A stretch of 52,374 nt of DNA from DAIDKA01 sp049792815 (GCA_049792815.1 JBARBG010000191.1:1-52374); one strand, 5' to 3'; positions 24,851 through 33,642 are shown, counted from the stretch's first letter. Notes: generated from the sequence alone by a model not told the origin. Numbers and translations: made by a program.

Positions 24851-26641
24851 TCATTTTCCAAAGCGGATCAGAGCTTCGCGGTGCCGTTCATGGCGCACGG
24901 TCATGATGCGCACACGCAGCAAGTCCCGGCGTGATACGAAACCGACGACGGTGCCGTCGCCGCGATTGAGTATGGGCACGCGGCGTGCGTCGGTCTCGTG
25001 CATGCGGTCTGCCAGTTGTCCCACGAGTTCGTCGCTGTAACCGGTGATGCATTCGCGTGCGCCCAGCGCCTTGCCCAGCGACTGTCCATGATGCGGCCGA
25101 CCCTCGCGTGCCCAGCGCAGCACATCGGCCTGTGTGACCACCGCGCGCAGATTGTTGGTCTCATCTACTACCGGGTAGCTTTGGTGGCGCACAGGAGCCT
25201 GCTGATTCGTGAAGAATGTGACCGCGTCCGCCAGTGGCATGGTGGCGGGCAGCGTGGCGGCCGGGTGAGTCATGATGTCCGCGACCCGCATCGCCTCGAA
25301 CGGATCGACGACATATTCACGCGTCACGTGATGGCCGCGGCGCGCCACCTTCTCGGTGAGGATCGAGCGCCGTAGCAGCAGCACTGTGGTCGCGTGAGCC
25401 GCGGTGCAAACGATGGCAAGGGGCAATAGCGCTCCCACATTGTGCGTGAGCTCCAGCGCGAAGACGATCGCCGTGAGCGGCGAGCGCATGGTGCCGCCCA
25501 TCATGGCCGCCATGCCAAGCAGCGACCACAGTCCGCTTTCGCCTGCCGGCATCAAGCCGCCAAACAGGGCGCCGATTGCCCCGCCCATGATCAGCAACGG
25601 TGCCAGTACCCCGCCGGATGTTCCCGAGCCCAGCGCGATCGACCAGATCAGCGCCTTGACCACGAGCAGCATCACTATGGCCTGTGCGCCCCGGTCGCCG
25701 TTGAGCAGCGCGGCGATATTGTCATAGCCCACACCCAGGGCGTGGGGTTCAATGAGGCCGCCCAGCCCTATCACCACTCCGCCCATGGCTGGCCACCACA
25801 TCCAGTGGATGGGCAGGCGCTGGAACAGATCCTCGCTGGTATAGACCATCAGCGTCAGCAATCCCGAGCCCAGGCCGCACAGCAGGCCGAGGCCGGCGGC
25901 AAAGAGCAAACCCAGCGCGGGCAGGGAAGGGCTGATTGGCATGGGAAACAGCACGCCGCCCGCCATCAGCCAGGGCCGCCACGTGGCAGCGACGACGGCG
26001 GCAATCGCCACGGGTACAAAGCTGCGCGGTTTCCACTCGAACAGCAGCAGCTCCACGGCGAGCAGCATGGCGGCAACCGGCGTACCGAAGGTTGCGGCCA
26101 TCCCGGCGGCGGCGCCGGCGACCAGCAGCGTTTTGCGCTCCGCGTTCGAGAGGTGGAAGAGCTGGGCAAACAGCGAACCGAAGGCGCCGCCGGTCATGAT
26201 GATGGGGCCTTCGGCGCCGAAGGGTCCGCCGCTGCCGATGGAGATCGCCGATGACAATGGCTTGAGGACCGCAACCTTGGGCTGTATGCGGCTGCGGCCG
26301 ATCAGAATGGCCTCCATGGCCTCGGGAATGCCGTGGCCGCGGATCTTCTCGGAGCCGAAGCGGGCCATCACGCCGATGATGAGGCAGCCCGCCACCGGAA
26401 TCAGCACCGCCCAGGGCCCCAGGGTGTTGCCCGCGATTGAGGCTCGCGCGACGCTGAAGTGACCGTGGTAGGCAAGGTTCGTGGCCAGATTGATCAGATG
26501 CAGTAGCGCCCAGGCTGCCGCCGCGCCGGCGGTGCCCACCATTGGCGCCATGGCTGCCAGAAGGAGCAGGCGGCGATCGGCGCTGAAGTCGCGCAGTCGA
26601 TCGGTTGCGGCAGGGCCGGATTTGTGGACGTGAGCTTGCAT
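24851..26641 (-). CDS. CLC-family chloride channel/transporter with C-terminal CBS pair
   Basis: 596-aa membrane protein. The CLC core has GHGIPEAMEA (residues 102-111), the selectivity segment GSGGPFGAEGP with gating Glu144, and ATFGTPVAAMLLAVELL. Residues about 470-596 form two CBS domains (VADIMTHPAATLP, RVPILNRGDGTVVGFVSRRDLL). By eye, the position of E. coli ClcA Glu203, the inner proton glutamate, is Leu198 here (VEL instead of IEE), and the Tyr445 position reads Leu in RSILTEK. That pattern resembles channels more than Cl-/H+ exchangers. ATG 26641 is the start; the open frame continues upstream through the marR region without family sequence. It is divergent from marR and probably under its control. 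Confidence 0.92.
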   Translation of the reverse strand: MQAHVHKSGPAATDRLRDFSADRRLLLLAAMAPMVGTAGAAAAWALLHLINLATNLAYHGHFSVARASIAGNTLGPWAVLIPVAGCLIIGVMARFGSEKIRGHGIPEAMEAILIGRSRIQPKVAVLKPLSSAISIGSGGPFGAEGPIIMTGGAFGSLFAQLFHLSNAERKTLLVAGAAAGMAATFGTPVAAMLLAVELLLFEWKPRSFVPVAIAAVVAATWRPWLMAGGVLFPMPISPSLPALGLLFAAGLGLLCGLGSGLLTLMVYTSEDLFQRLPIHWMWWPAMGGVVIGLGGLIEPHALGVGYDNIAALLNGDRGAQAIVMLLVVKALIWSIALGSGTSGGVLAPLLIMGGAIGALFGGLMPAGESGLWSLLGMAAMMGGTMRSPLTAIVFALELTHNVGALLPLAIVCTAAHATTVLLLRRSILTEKVARRGHHVTREYVVDPFEAMRVADIMTHPAATLPATMPLADAVTFFTNQQAPVRHQSYPVVDETNNLRAVVTQADVLRWAREGRPHHGQSLGKALGARECITGYSDELVGQLADRMHETDARRVPILNRGDGTVVGFVSRRDLLRVRIMTVRHERHREALIRFGK

Positions 26642-26682
26642 GCGGCGGCCTCGAACTCCGTGGTAATCAGGGGCCGCGCTAA

Positions 26683-26701
26683 TATATCGCAATGCGATAT
26701 A
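26683..26701. promoter_or_regulatory. 19-bp palindromic operator between clc-like gene and marR
   Basis: TATATCGCAATGCGATATA is a perfect inverted repeat (9+1+9) centred on 26692. It lies 42 nt upstream of the CLC start and 13 nt upstream of the marR ATG, overlapping a TATACT -10-like hexamer. This is the size, symmetry and place expected for a MarR dimer site that controls both genes. Confidence 0.8.
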
Positions 26702-26713
26702 CTTGAAAGTGTT

Positions 26714-27163
26714 ATGCGCAAGAAGTTTGCAACCGCGGCCGTGAGTGCGCGCCGGCCCAGTGGGCCGGATCTGGCCCAGCCGGATTATGAAAGGCTGGCA
26801 AAGTTCCGCTACGTGCTGCGGCACTTTCTGATCTTCAGCGAGGCGGCTGCGGAACAGTCGGGTCTGACGGCGCAACAGCATCAGGCGCTGCTTGCCATAA
26901 AAGGGCACCCTGGGCCGAAGCCGCTCACGGCTGGCGCCCTGGCGGAGCGCCTGGCGATCCTGCCACACAGCGCGGTTGGGCTGATCGACCGTCTGCAGAT
27001 CAAGGGGCTCATCCACCGCGGCGCGGCGCCAGGGGATCGACGGCAGGTGTTGGTCGAACTGACTGAAGCAGCCGAAGTTCTGCTGCGCGAGCTGACGGTG
27101 GCTCACCGCGATGAACTTGAGCGCCTCGCGCCACTGCTGCGGTCGCTGCTCAGGAAATTCTGA
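26714..27163 (+). CDS. MarR family transcriptional regulator
   Basis: 149-aa winged-helix repressor. The DNA-binding region is PKPLTAGALAERLAILPHSAVGLIDRLQIKGLIHRG, with the wing APGDRRQVLVELTEAAEVLL. ATG 26714 is only 13 nt from the end of a perfect palindrome, so autoregulation is likely, together with control of the divergent CLC gene. Some MarR proteins sense phenolics or oxidants, but the ligand here is not predictable. The next gene (old yellow enzyme) starts 81 nt downstream on the same strand and may also be a target. Confidence 0.9.
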   Translation: MRKKFATAAVSARRPSGPDLAQPDYERLAKFRYVLRHFLIFSEAAAEQSGLTAQQHQALLAIKGHPGPKPLTAGALAERLAILPHSAVGLIDRLQIKGLIHRGAAPGDRRQVLVELTEAAEVLLRELTVAHRDELERLAPLLRSLLRKF

Positions 27164-27244
27164 GCTCGGCCCCGCATCCGTGACGCACCTTGGGCGCGGC
27201 CCGCGCCTGGTGGTACATTCAGCCAAGTCGCGGGGAGCAGTTCA

Positions 27245-28432
27245 TTGCCACAAGAGCTGGATATTCTCTTTACACCGCAGCGCGTGGGCAGCCTCGTGCT
27301 GCGCAATCGCTTCGTGATGCCCGGCATGCAGCGCGGCTTCATGAGCGATGGCGCCCCAACCCCGAAGATGGTGGATTACATGCGCCGCTGTGCGGCCGGC
27401 GGTGTCGGTCTCATCATCAGCGAATCCACCTCACCCGATCATCCGTCGGCGTACTGGCAGCCCCTCATGGGTCGCCTGGAACCCGCAACACTGGCTGCCT
27501 GGCGGCCGGTGGTCGAGGCAGTGCATGGCGAGGGGGCCGGTTTCCTGATGCAACTGTGGCATCCGGGGGCCATGCGCAAGGTCGCCGAGGGTCATCCGCT
27601 GGCCGGTTTTCCGGCGTTGAGCCCCTCCGGACTCATCCAGGCCGGGCGGCCGCATGGGCGCGCCATGACGCGACAGGATCTTCAGGAGCTGAAGCTGGCG
27701 TACGTGCGTGCCGCGCAGCAGGCGCAGCAGCTGGGCGCCGATGGCATCGAGGTCCACTCGGCCCACGGCTATCTGCTGGACCAGTTTTTATGGGCAGAGA
27801 CGAACCAGCGAGAGGATGAATACGGCGGCCGCTCGCTGGCCGAACGAGCCCGGTATTCGGCGGAGATCGTGGCCGCGATCCGGGCTTCCGTCGGCCCGGA
27901 TTTCGTCATTTCCTATCGATTTTCGCAATTCAAGGAAGTCGACTACGGAGCGGTGGTCGCGCACAGTCCCCAGGATTTGCAGGATATGTTGACCCTGCTG
28001 CGCGCGCGCGGCGTGGATCTGTTCAATGTCTCATCACGCCGCTTTCACAAACCGGAGTGGCCGGACAGCGAACATCCGCTGTTCACCATCGCCGAGTGGG
28101 CCAAATCCATGACCGATGCGGTGGTCATGACCTGTGGCAGTGTGGGCGTCAATGTTGAAATGTTCGCCAATCTGTTTGATGACGAGGAGCCATCCGAGCT
28201 GACCCTGGAGCACGATCTGCGGTTTCTGGCGGAGCGGGTGCGTCGTGGCACCCTGGACCTGGTGGGCGTCGGCCGCATGCACATCGCCAACAATGATTTT
28301 GTGAAGAAGGTTCATGAAGGCCGCTACCGCGAGCTTGCACTTTTCAACAAGACCACCCACCTCATGGAGGCGATGGCGGCGATTGAACCGGGTTTCGTGG
28401 AAGAATCGCGCAAGAACCAGGCTGCCGATTGA
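27245..28432 (+). CDS. Old yellow enzyme-family FMN oxidoreductase
   Basis: 395-aa TIM-barrel flavoprotein (NADH:flavin oxidoreductase family). Substrate-binding His171 and His174 are in EVHSAHGYLLDQFLW, followed by the family's NQREDEYGGRSLAERARY. There is no C-terminal FAD/iron-sulfur extension, so it is a simple OYE. Typical reactions are reductions of activated C=C bonds. The start is TTG at 27245, preceded by GGGGAG; the first ATG inside lies within the domain. It leads a five-gene operon (gaps 16 nt, 2 nt, then two 4-nt overlaps) with a lipase, an MBL hydrolase, a small exported protein and a kinase-like protein. Confidence 0.9.
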   Translation: MPQELDILFTPQRVGSLVLRNRFVMPGMQRGFMSDGAPTPKMVDYMRRCAAGGVGLIISESTSPDHPSAYWQPLMGRLEPATLAAWRPVVEAVHGEGAGFLMQLWHPGAMRKVAEGHPLAGFPALSPSGLIQAGRPHGRAMTRQDLQELKLAYVRAAQQAQQLGADGIEVHSAHGYLLDQFLWAETNQREDEYGGRSLAERARYSAEIVAAIRASVGPDFVISYRFSQFKEVDYGAVVAHSPQDLQDMLTLLRARGVDLFNVSSRRFHKPEWPDSEHPLFTIAEWAKSMTDAVVMTCGSVGVNVEMFANLFDDEEPSELTLEHDLRFLAERVRRGTLDLVGVGRMHIANNDFVKKVHEGRYRELALFNKTTHLMEAMAAIEPGFVEESRKNQAAD

Positions 28433-28448
28433 TGGAGGGAGAGTACGG

Positions 28449-29300
28449 ATGATTCCTATCAACTGGGCGACGGCCATAAAGTATGGCGCGCTGGTCCAAA
28501 TTGCGGAGTCGGTCAGTCCTTCCGCGGACTATGCGCCGGTCGACATCGCCAAGATTACCGCCGCGGGTTACACCCTGGTGCAGACCATCTACGGCGACGA
28601 TCTGGCGACGGATGTCGATTCCCACCTCGGGGACACGGTCACATTCGGCTTCATCGCAGTTTCGGCGCAAAAGGAACTGGTGGCCATCATCCGTGGCACG
28701 GACACGATTCTTGAGTGGTTGCACGACGCCTCATTCCTGATGGTGCCCTCACCGATTGTGAATGCCCACGGCCTGACCGAAGATGGCTTTACCGCCGTCT
28801 ACCGCTCCTTGCGGATCGGCAGGGGCAATGGGACGCCAGCCGTCAAGGATTCAATCCAGACCTGCCTGCAGACAGGCACCGCCACGAGCGTGACGGTATG
28901 CGGTCACAGTCTGGGCGCAGCCCTGGCCACCTTGCTGACGCTTGATGTCGGCCTGAACACCCTGTGCAAGGCGCCCACGGTCTACACCTATGCAAGCCCG
29001 CGCACCGGGGACCATACGTTCGCCAACTTTTTCAATGCCGCGATCGCCTCAAGCTACCGGATTGCGAACCGGCAGGACCTGGTGCCGAAGCTGCCGCCAC
29101 TGCTGCCGCTCACCTACGAACAGGTGAACACCGAGTACGATCTCAACCCGCCGTATGGTGCAATCGCAGAAACCATTGCGTGCATGCACCACCTGACCAC
29201 GTACCTGTGGCTCATGGATCAGCTTGCCGGTACACATTCGTACCCTCTGGACCCGGATTGCGCGGCAGCACCTGCCGCGCCCAAAGGAATAGCGCCTTGA
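28449..29300 (+). CDS. Class 3 lipase-like alpha/beta hydrolase
   Basis: 283-aa hydrolase of the lipase class 3 family. The nucleophile elbow is VCGHSLGAALATLL with Ser154; the probable acid is Asp in NRQDLVPKLPP and the base one of the His pair in CMHHLTTYL. TYASPRTGDHTFANFF is the typical strand after the elbow. No signal peptide is seen, so it may act inside the cell or at the membrane. GAGGGAGAG precedes ATG 28449 closely. It is coupled to the MBL gene (2-nt gap). Confidence 0.84.
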   Translation: MIPINWATAIKYGALVQIAESVSPSADYAPVDIAKITAAGYTLVQTIYGDDLATDVDSHLGDTVTFGFIAVSAQKELVAIIRGTDTILEWLHDASFLMVPSPIVNAHGLTEDGFTAVYRSLRIGRGNGTPAVKDSIQTCLQTGTATSVTVCGHSLGAALATLLTLDVGLNTLCKAPTVYTYASPRTGDHTFANFFNAAIASSYRIANRQDLVPKLPPLLPLTYEQVNTEYDLNPPYGAIAETIACMHHLTTYLWLMDQLAGTHSYPLDPDCAAAPAAPKGIAP

Positions 29301-29302
29301 AG

Positions 29303-30409
29303 ATGCGATTGCTCGCGGCTGTTGCGGTGATGGGGCTGTACTGGATGGCCGCCCAGGCTCAGAGTGCTTCTGCCCCGTCCTCCCCGGCTGCATCCGCAGC
29401 GTCGGTCGCCGTGGCGCGCCGCCCGGGGCCGCCGCGGGTCTTCATTCCGATCAAGGGGAACCTCTGGCGTGTGGGCAATGGCAACTGGTGGAGCCTGGTC
29501 TATGTGACGCCGGATGGAATCCTGCTGGTTGATCCGATCAGTCCGGATTTTGCGGCCTGGATGAAGAGTGAATTCGCGACCCGGTTTCCGGGCAAGGCCG
29601 TGCGCTACATCATCTACAGCCACAGTCACTGGGACCACGTGGGGGGCGCCGGGATATTTGCCGACAGTCATCCGCATATCGTTGGCCAGGAGCGCATCCT
29701 CAAGAACATGGATGGCCGCTATCCACATATGCCCGGCAACATGATCGATCTGAACCACAACGGCACCATTGAGTCCGAGGAGATCGCCATTCCAACGCTC
29801 GAGCATCCCGGCATCTGCGGGATGGGTCGCGGGTATTTCGAATCCATCGACCGCGATCACACCGGCCACATCACCCCCGCGCAATGGTGGGCGGCGCAGG
29901 GCGTGGTGCCACCCGACATTGTGTATTCGGACCGTATGACTTTGGTATTCGGGGGCCGCACCATCGAGCTCATCTTTCCGGGGCTCAATCATGCGGACGA
30001 TGGCACTGTCGTGTATTTCCCCGCCGAACGGGTGGTGTTTTCGGTGGATTTTCCGGCCGACGCGCTCGTGACCAACTCGATGCGCTCGCTGCCCAGCGGC
30101 TGTGGCATGTTCGACCAGCATCCTCTGGCCGAATGGATCAGATCCTACAAAACCATCGAGGGCCTGGATTTCGATATCCTCGCGCAGGGGCACGGGTCGA
30201 TCACCTTCACCAAGGCGGACGTGAGTGAAGGGCGGCAGTATTTTGAGGATCTGCGCGCCGGTGTTGCCCAGGGAATGGCCCAGGGCAGAAGTCTCGCGCA
30301 GCTTAAGAAGACCCTGCTGCTCGAGAAATACAAGGACTGGGCGTACTACGACATGCTGCGGGAAGTGGACATCGAGGCGGCCTATCTGAATCTCGAGAAC
30401 TATCCATGA
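29303..30409 (+). CDS. Exported MBL-fold hydrolase with inserted EF-hand pair
   Basis: 368-aa exported protein, signal peptide ending MAAQAQ. The metal site is YSHSHWDHVGGAG, with His107, His109, Asp111 and His112. Between this motif and the next ligand there is an insert holding two EF-hand-type loops: DLNHNGTIESEE (149-160, canonical) and DRDHTGHITPAQ (183-194, with Gln at position 12). NHADDGTVVYFP and AQGHGS give the later MBL ligands. A calcium-stabilised metallohydrolase is implied. An in-frame TTG 6 nt upstream is an alternative start. Substrate unknown; the lipase and OYE upstream suggest a catabolic operon. Confidence 0.85.
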   Translation: MRLLAAVAVMGLYWMAAQAQSASAPSSPAASAASVAVARRPGPPRVFIPIKGNLWRVGNGNWWSLVYVTPDGILLVDPISPDFAAWMKSEFATRFPGKAVRYIIYSHSHWDHVGGAGIFADSHPHIVGQERILKNMDGRYPHMPGNMIDLNHNGTIESEEIAIPTLEHPGICGMGRGYFESIDRDHTGHITPAQWWAAQGVVPPDIVYSDRMTLVFGGRTIELIFPGLNHADDGTVVYFPAERVVFSVDFPADALVTNSMRSLPSGCGMFDQHPLAEWIRSYKTIEGLDFDILAQGHGSITFTKADVSEGRQYFEDLRAGVAQGMAQGRSLAQLKKTLLLEKYKDWAYYDMLREVDIEAAYLNLENYP

Positions 30410-30777
30410 AGCCCGCGTTCCTCGGCATGCTGCTGGGCTGCCTGGCGATATCGTGTCTGTCAGGACGGGCCGTGGCCGATGAGGTGCCGATGCCTGCGCC
30501 GTCAGTGGCCGCCGTCAAAGCCTGCATCAAGCAGATGGATATCGGGGACAAATGGACCTTCACCTGGAAACTCGTGGAGATCGGTGCGCCGCGACACCCC
30601 CGCAATAGCTACGAAGCACTGTACGCCCCGGCGGGCCAGGGACGTGACAACGCCTATGGTTATCCGGTGCACGTGATGTACAGCGTGAACGGACTCAAGG
30701 ATATCGATGCCGTCTATTGGCTGATACGGGATACGAGAGGGCACTGGCAGATTCCCGCCATCTGCACGATACAGTGA
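30406..30777 (+). CDS. Small exported protein of unknown function
   Basis: 123 aa with a signal peptide (LGCLAISCLSGRAVA-D, about 25 residues). The mature part is about 98 residues, with two cysteines (KACIKQMD and PAICTIQ) that could form a disulfide linking its ends, and a WTFTWKLVEIG strand. It overlaps the MBL stop by 4 nt, and its own stop overlaps the next start. I do not recognise the family. Confidence 0.68.
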   Translation: MKPAFLGMLLGCLAISCLSGRAVADEVPMPAPSVAAVKACIKQMDIGDKWTFTWKLVEIGAPRHPRNSYEALYAPAGQGRDNAYGYPVHVMYSVNGLKDIDAVYWLIRDTRGHWQIPAICTIQ

Positions 30778-31670
30778 CCCGGCATGAATGGGTCAGCGCC
30801 AAACTTGCGGCGGCTGGATTCGCCCACGATCCTGGCAGCATCGAGTTCCTTCTCCGAGATGACCGCCTCGCTGTCAAACTGTCGAACGATCGGATGGCCT
30901 GGTTCCCCCTGGATGAGAAGGGACGCGCGTCGCTGGTGAGAGAACGGCGTGCGCTCCAGCTCTTGCACCGGTATTGCAGCTTCTCGGTACCACGAGTGCT
31001 GCATGAGGACGTGAGTGGATGGGATGTGCGCGAGCTGGTCGCGGGGATTGTGGATGCGGTCGGCGTGCACCAACGGCTATTGGGCGACCCCGCCTTCGCC
31101 CATGCACTCGGCCATGAGCTGGGGCGAATTCTGGCGCAGCAGCACACCAGGATTCCTCGAACCGAACTGGCGGGGCAGTGGCCTACGGTTCCGAGCTGGC
31201 CCCGGCCCGAGGACCTGCCTGGCCTCTCGCAAGTCATCGCCGATGCGGGGCTGCAAGCCAGAATCAAAGAAGCGCTGCGGCGGCATGCGCAGCTGACGCG
31301 CAGCGTCGAAGATCCGGTGCTCGCGCACTGCGACCTGGGTCCGCACAACATGGTCTTTGACCCCATCAGCGGGCGCCTCGTGGGAATCTTTGACTACGGC
31401 GCGGCCGTGTTCGGCGATCGGCACCACGATTTCAAATACATGGTCTTTCAACTGTCCGACGAGCACCTGCTGGAGGGCGCCCTGGCGGTCTACGAACCGC
31501 TGACCGGAATCACGATTGACCGCGATCGTATTCGTCTGCTCAACGCCATCGCGGCGATCGGGTATCTGGCCTTCCGCCATGGGCATGCGCCAGAGGAAAA
31601 CTGGTGTGGCCGCACCCTGGCCATGGACCTTTCGTGGACGCATTCGGCGCTTGATGGTGCCGGCTTATAG
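30774..31670 (+). CDS. Aminoglycoside phosphotransferase-family kinase-like protein
   Basis: 298-aa protein of the APH/choline-kinase fold. The catalytic loop is AHCDLGPHNMVFD (His185, Asp187, Asn192; a Cys replaces the usual Gly), and the metal-binding aspartate is Asp207 in GIFDYGAAVFGD. The N-terminal lobe has WFPLDEKGRASLVRERRALQLL. The start is GTG 30774, overlapping the preceding TGA in a GTGA arrangement; the frame is open further upstream but would overlap the previous gene by 61 nt. In environmental operons such proteins phosphorylate small molecules; nothing indicates drug resistance here. Confidence 0.82.
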   Translation: MTRHEWVSAKLAAAGFAHDPGSIEFLLRDDRLAVKLSNDRMAWFPLDEKGRASLVRERRALQLLHRYCSFSVPRVLHEDVSGWDVRELVAGIVDAVGVHQRLLGDPAFAHALGHELGRILAQQHTRIPRTELAGQWPTVPSWPRPEDLPGLSQVIADAGLQARIKEALRRHAQLTRSVEDPVLAHCDLGPHNMVFDPISGRLVGIFDYGAAVFGDRHHDFKYMVFQLSDEHLLEGALAVYEPLTGITIDRDRIRLLNAIAAIGYLAFRHGHAPEENWCGRTLAMDLSWTHSALDGAGL

Positions 31671-31686
31671 GCACTCCAAGGGGTCG

Positions 31687-31701
31687 GGCTGGCCGCCAGC
31701 C
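31687..31701. terminator. Possible hairpin after the OYE operon
   Basis: GGCTGG, CCG loop, CCAGCC, beginning 16 nt after the last stop of the operon. There is no T-tract (AGTGCTTTC follows), so this is a weak candidate. Confidence 0.3.
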
Positions 31702-31765
31702 AGTGCTTTCGGGCATATTAGGGGCGCCCCGATTGGGCAACGAAACAACTTTATCGGGAAATACC

Positions 31766-33625
31766 GTGTTGCAGCGCTGCCGGCGTGAAATCTCCCTGCT
31801 GTCGTTGCTTCTGATCGTTCCGCTGCTTGGTCATGCGACGGGCGGTTGTAAATTGGGGCAACTGGCATCGGTTCCGATCACGATGGATGGGCTACGACCA
31901 ACCGTCGAATCGCAGATCAATGGCAGCCCCGCACTCCTTGCGCTCGATAGCGGCGCTTTCTGGAGCATGCTGACCCCCGCGGCTGCACAACAGTACCAGT
32001 TGCGCGTGGACCATAGTCGTGTACAGGGAATGTACATACGCGGAGTCGGTGGCGCCACCGAGGTTGGGCTTACCACGGTGAAGATCTTCACGATCTTTAA
32101 TGTTCCGGTGCGCAACGTAGATTTCCTGGTAGGCGGCAGCGAACCGGGCCGAGGCACGGTGGGCATTCTTGGCCAGAACATTCTGCGCGTCGCTGATATC
32201 GAATATGACTTGGCGAAAGGCACCATGGCCTTGTTCAGACCCGAAGACTGCAGGCACGTCGACCTGGCATATTGGGTAAAAGCTGGTGAGCCCTACAACG
32301 CGCTGGAGATTGAGGCGACGACCCCCCAGGAACCGCACACCACGGGCATGGTCGATCTCAATGGCGCGAAGATCCGCGTAATATTTGACACCGGGGCGAC
32401 GACATCCATGGTCGGCTTGCGTGCAGCGGCCGCCGCGGGTCTGAAGCCGGGTGACCCCAGGGTTGAGCCCGCTGGCTACACCACGGGAGTCGGGAGCAAA
32501 CCCGTCCAGACCTGGATAGCCACTTTCCCGGTACTGAAGATCGGTGACGAGGAGGTTCGCAATGCGCGCCTGCGATTCGGGGATCTCGGCACGTTTGGCA
32601 TGCTGTTGGGCGCCGACTTCTTCCTGTCGCATCGCGTGTATGTCGCGAATAGCCAGCACAAACTATATTTCACATATAACGGTGGCCCCGTATTCGCCCT
32701 GAACGCGCGCAAAAACCTGCCCGCAGCCGCCGAGAAAGGGGCGGCGGCAAGCGACACCGCCTCGGCCGATACCTCAACCAACGCGGCCGAGTCTTCACCC
32801 GATCTCGCCGCGGGGAAAGCGAGCAGCGCGCCGGCAGAAGCCTCCGACGACTCACCCGCAGATGCTGGTGAGCTCGCACGCCGCGCCGCCGCTTCGGCCG
32901 CGCGTCGGGATTTCGACCACGCATTGCAGGATTATAACCGGGCGGTGGAGCTCTCACCTGCCACGGCCAGTTACTACTATCAGCGTGGCATGGTCGAATT
33001 CCAACTCCGGCAAACCGAGCCGGGCGCAAGCGACATTGACAAGGCCATCACCCTCAATCCCGGCTACATCGAGGCGCTGGTGGTACGCGCGCAGTATCGA
33101 CGCTCAAAGCGCGATACGTCCGGCGCACTGGCAGACCTGGACACTGTGGATCGATTGGCTCCGAAACAGTCGGATGTACGCCTCACACTGGCCATGCTCT
33201 ATGGCAGTCTGAACCATCCTGCTCAGGTCATTTCCCAGATGAATCTCTGGATACCGGACCATGATCAGGACCCGCGTGTCGTCGCCGCGTATAACGATCG
33301 ATGTTGGTCGCGGGCCCTGCTCGGGCAGGAATTGGACGAAGCACTGCACGACTGCAATGCCGGTTTGCGCTTGAATGCTCATTCGGCAGATATTCTGGAC
33401 AGCCGCGGCCTGGTGAACCTGCGCCGCAATCAGCTTGACAAGGCTATCGCCGACTATGACGAGTCACTGAAGATCAATCCCAAAAAAGCCTGGTCACTGT
33501 ATGGACGCGGCATCGCAGAGTTGCGCAAGAGGTTGACCGCAAAGGGTGAGGCGGATGTCGATGCAGCCAAGGCGCTCGCGCCAAATCTGCCCGGGTTGGC
33601 GCTCCAATATGGTGTCAGTCCCTGA
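31766..33625 (+). CDS. Exported double retropepsin-like protease domain with TPR tail
   Basis: 619-aa protein. The signal sequence is RREISLLSLLLIVPLLGHA. Two aspartic-protease half-domains follow: ALDSGAFWSM (Asp61 of DSG) and VIFDTGATTSMV (Asp208 of DTG). Each is followed by a glycine-rich flap region and the ILGQNIL or LLGADFF signature. A low-complexity Ala/Ser/Asp linker (about 310-365) leads to about six TPR units (for example ALQDYNRAVELSPATASYYYQRG). Having two retropepsin units in one chain mimics the dimer that retroviral proteases need. GTG 31766 with GGGAA upstream gives a clean signal peptide; an earlier GTG at 31703 adds unrelated residues. Confidence 0.82.
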   Translation: MLQRCRREISLLSLLLIVPLLGHATGGCKLGQLASVPITMDGLRPTVESQINGSPALLALDSGAFWSMLTPAAAQQYQLRVDHSRVQGMYIRGVGGATEVGLTTVKIFTIFNVPVRNVDFLVGGSEPGRGTVGILGQNILRVADIEYDLAKGTMALFRPEDCRHVDLAYWVKAGEPYNALEIEATTPQEPHTTGMVDLNGAKIRVIFDTGATTSMVGLRAAAAAGLKPGDPRVEPAGYTTGVGSKPVQTWIATFPVLKIGDEEVRNARLRFGDLGTFGMLLGADFFLSHRVYVANSQHKLYFTYNGGPVFALNARKNLPAAAEKGAAASDTASADTSTNAAESSPDLAAGKASSAPAEASDDSPADAGELARRAAASAARRDFDHALQDYNRAVELSPATASYYYQRGMVEFQLRQTEPGASDIDKAITLNPGYIEALVVRAQYRRSKRDTSGALADLDTVDRLAPKQSDVRLTLAMLYGSLNHPAQVISQMNLWIPDHDQDPRVVAAYNDRCWSRALLGQELDEALHDCNAGLRLNAHSADILDSRGLVNLRRNQLDKAIADYDESLKINPKKAWSLYGRGIAELRKRLTAKGEADVDAAKALAPNLPGLALQYGVSP

Positions 33626-33642
33626 TCGCGCCTTCAGGCCGT

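Noticed and set aside
28964..29302. Upstream extension of the EF-hand MBL frame through the lipase gene
   Set aside because: It overlaps a well-supported lipase and would remove the signal peptide from the N-terminus.
30774..31670. APH-like kinase as an antibiotic resistance gene
   Set aside because: The fold is shared with many small-molecule kinases; operon context is metabolic and there are no mobile elements beside it.
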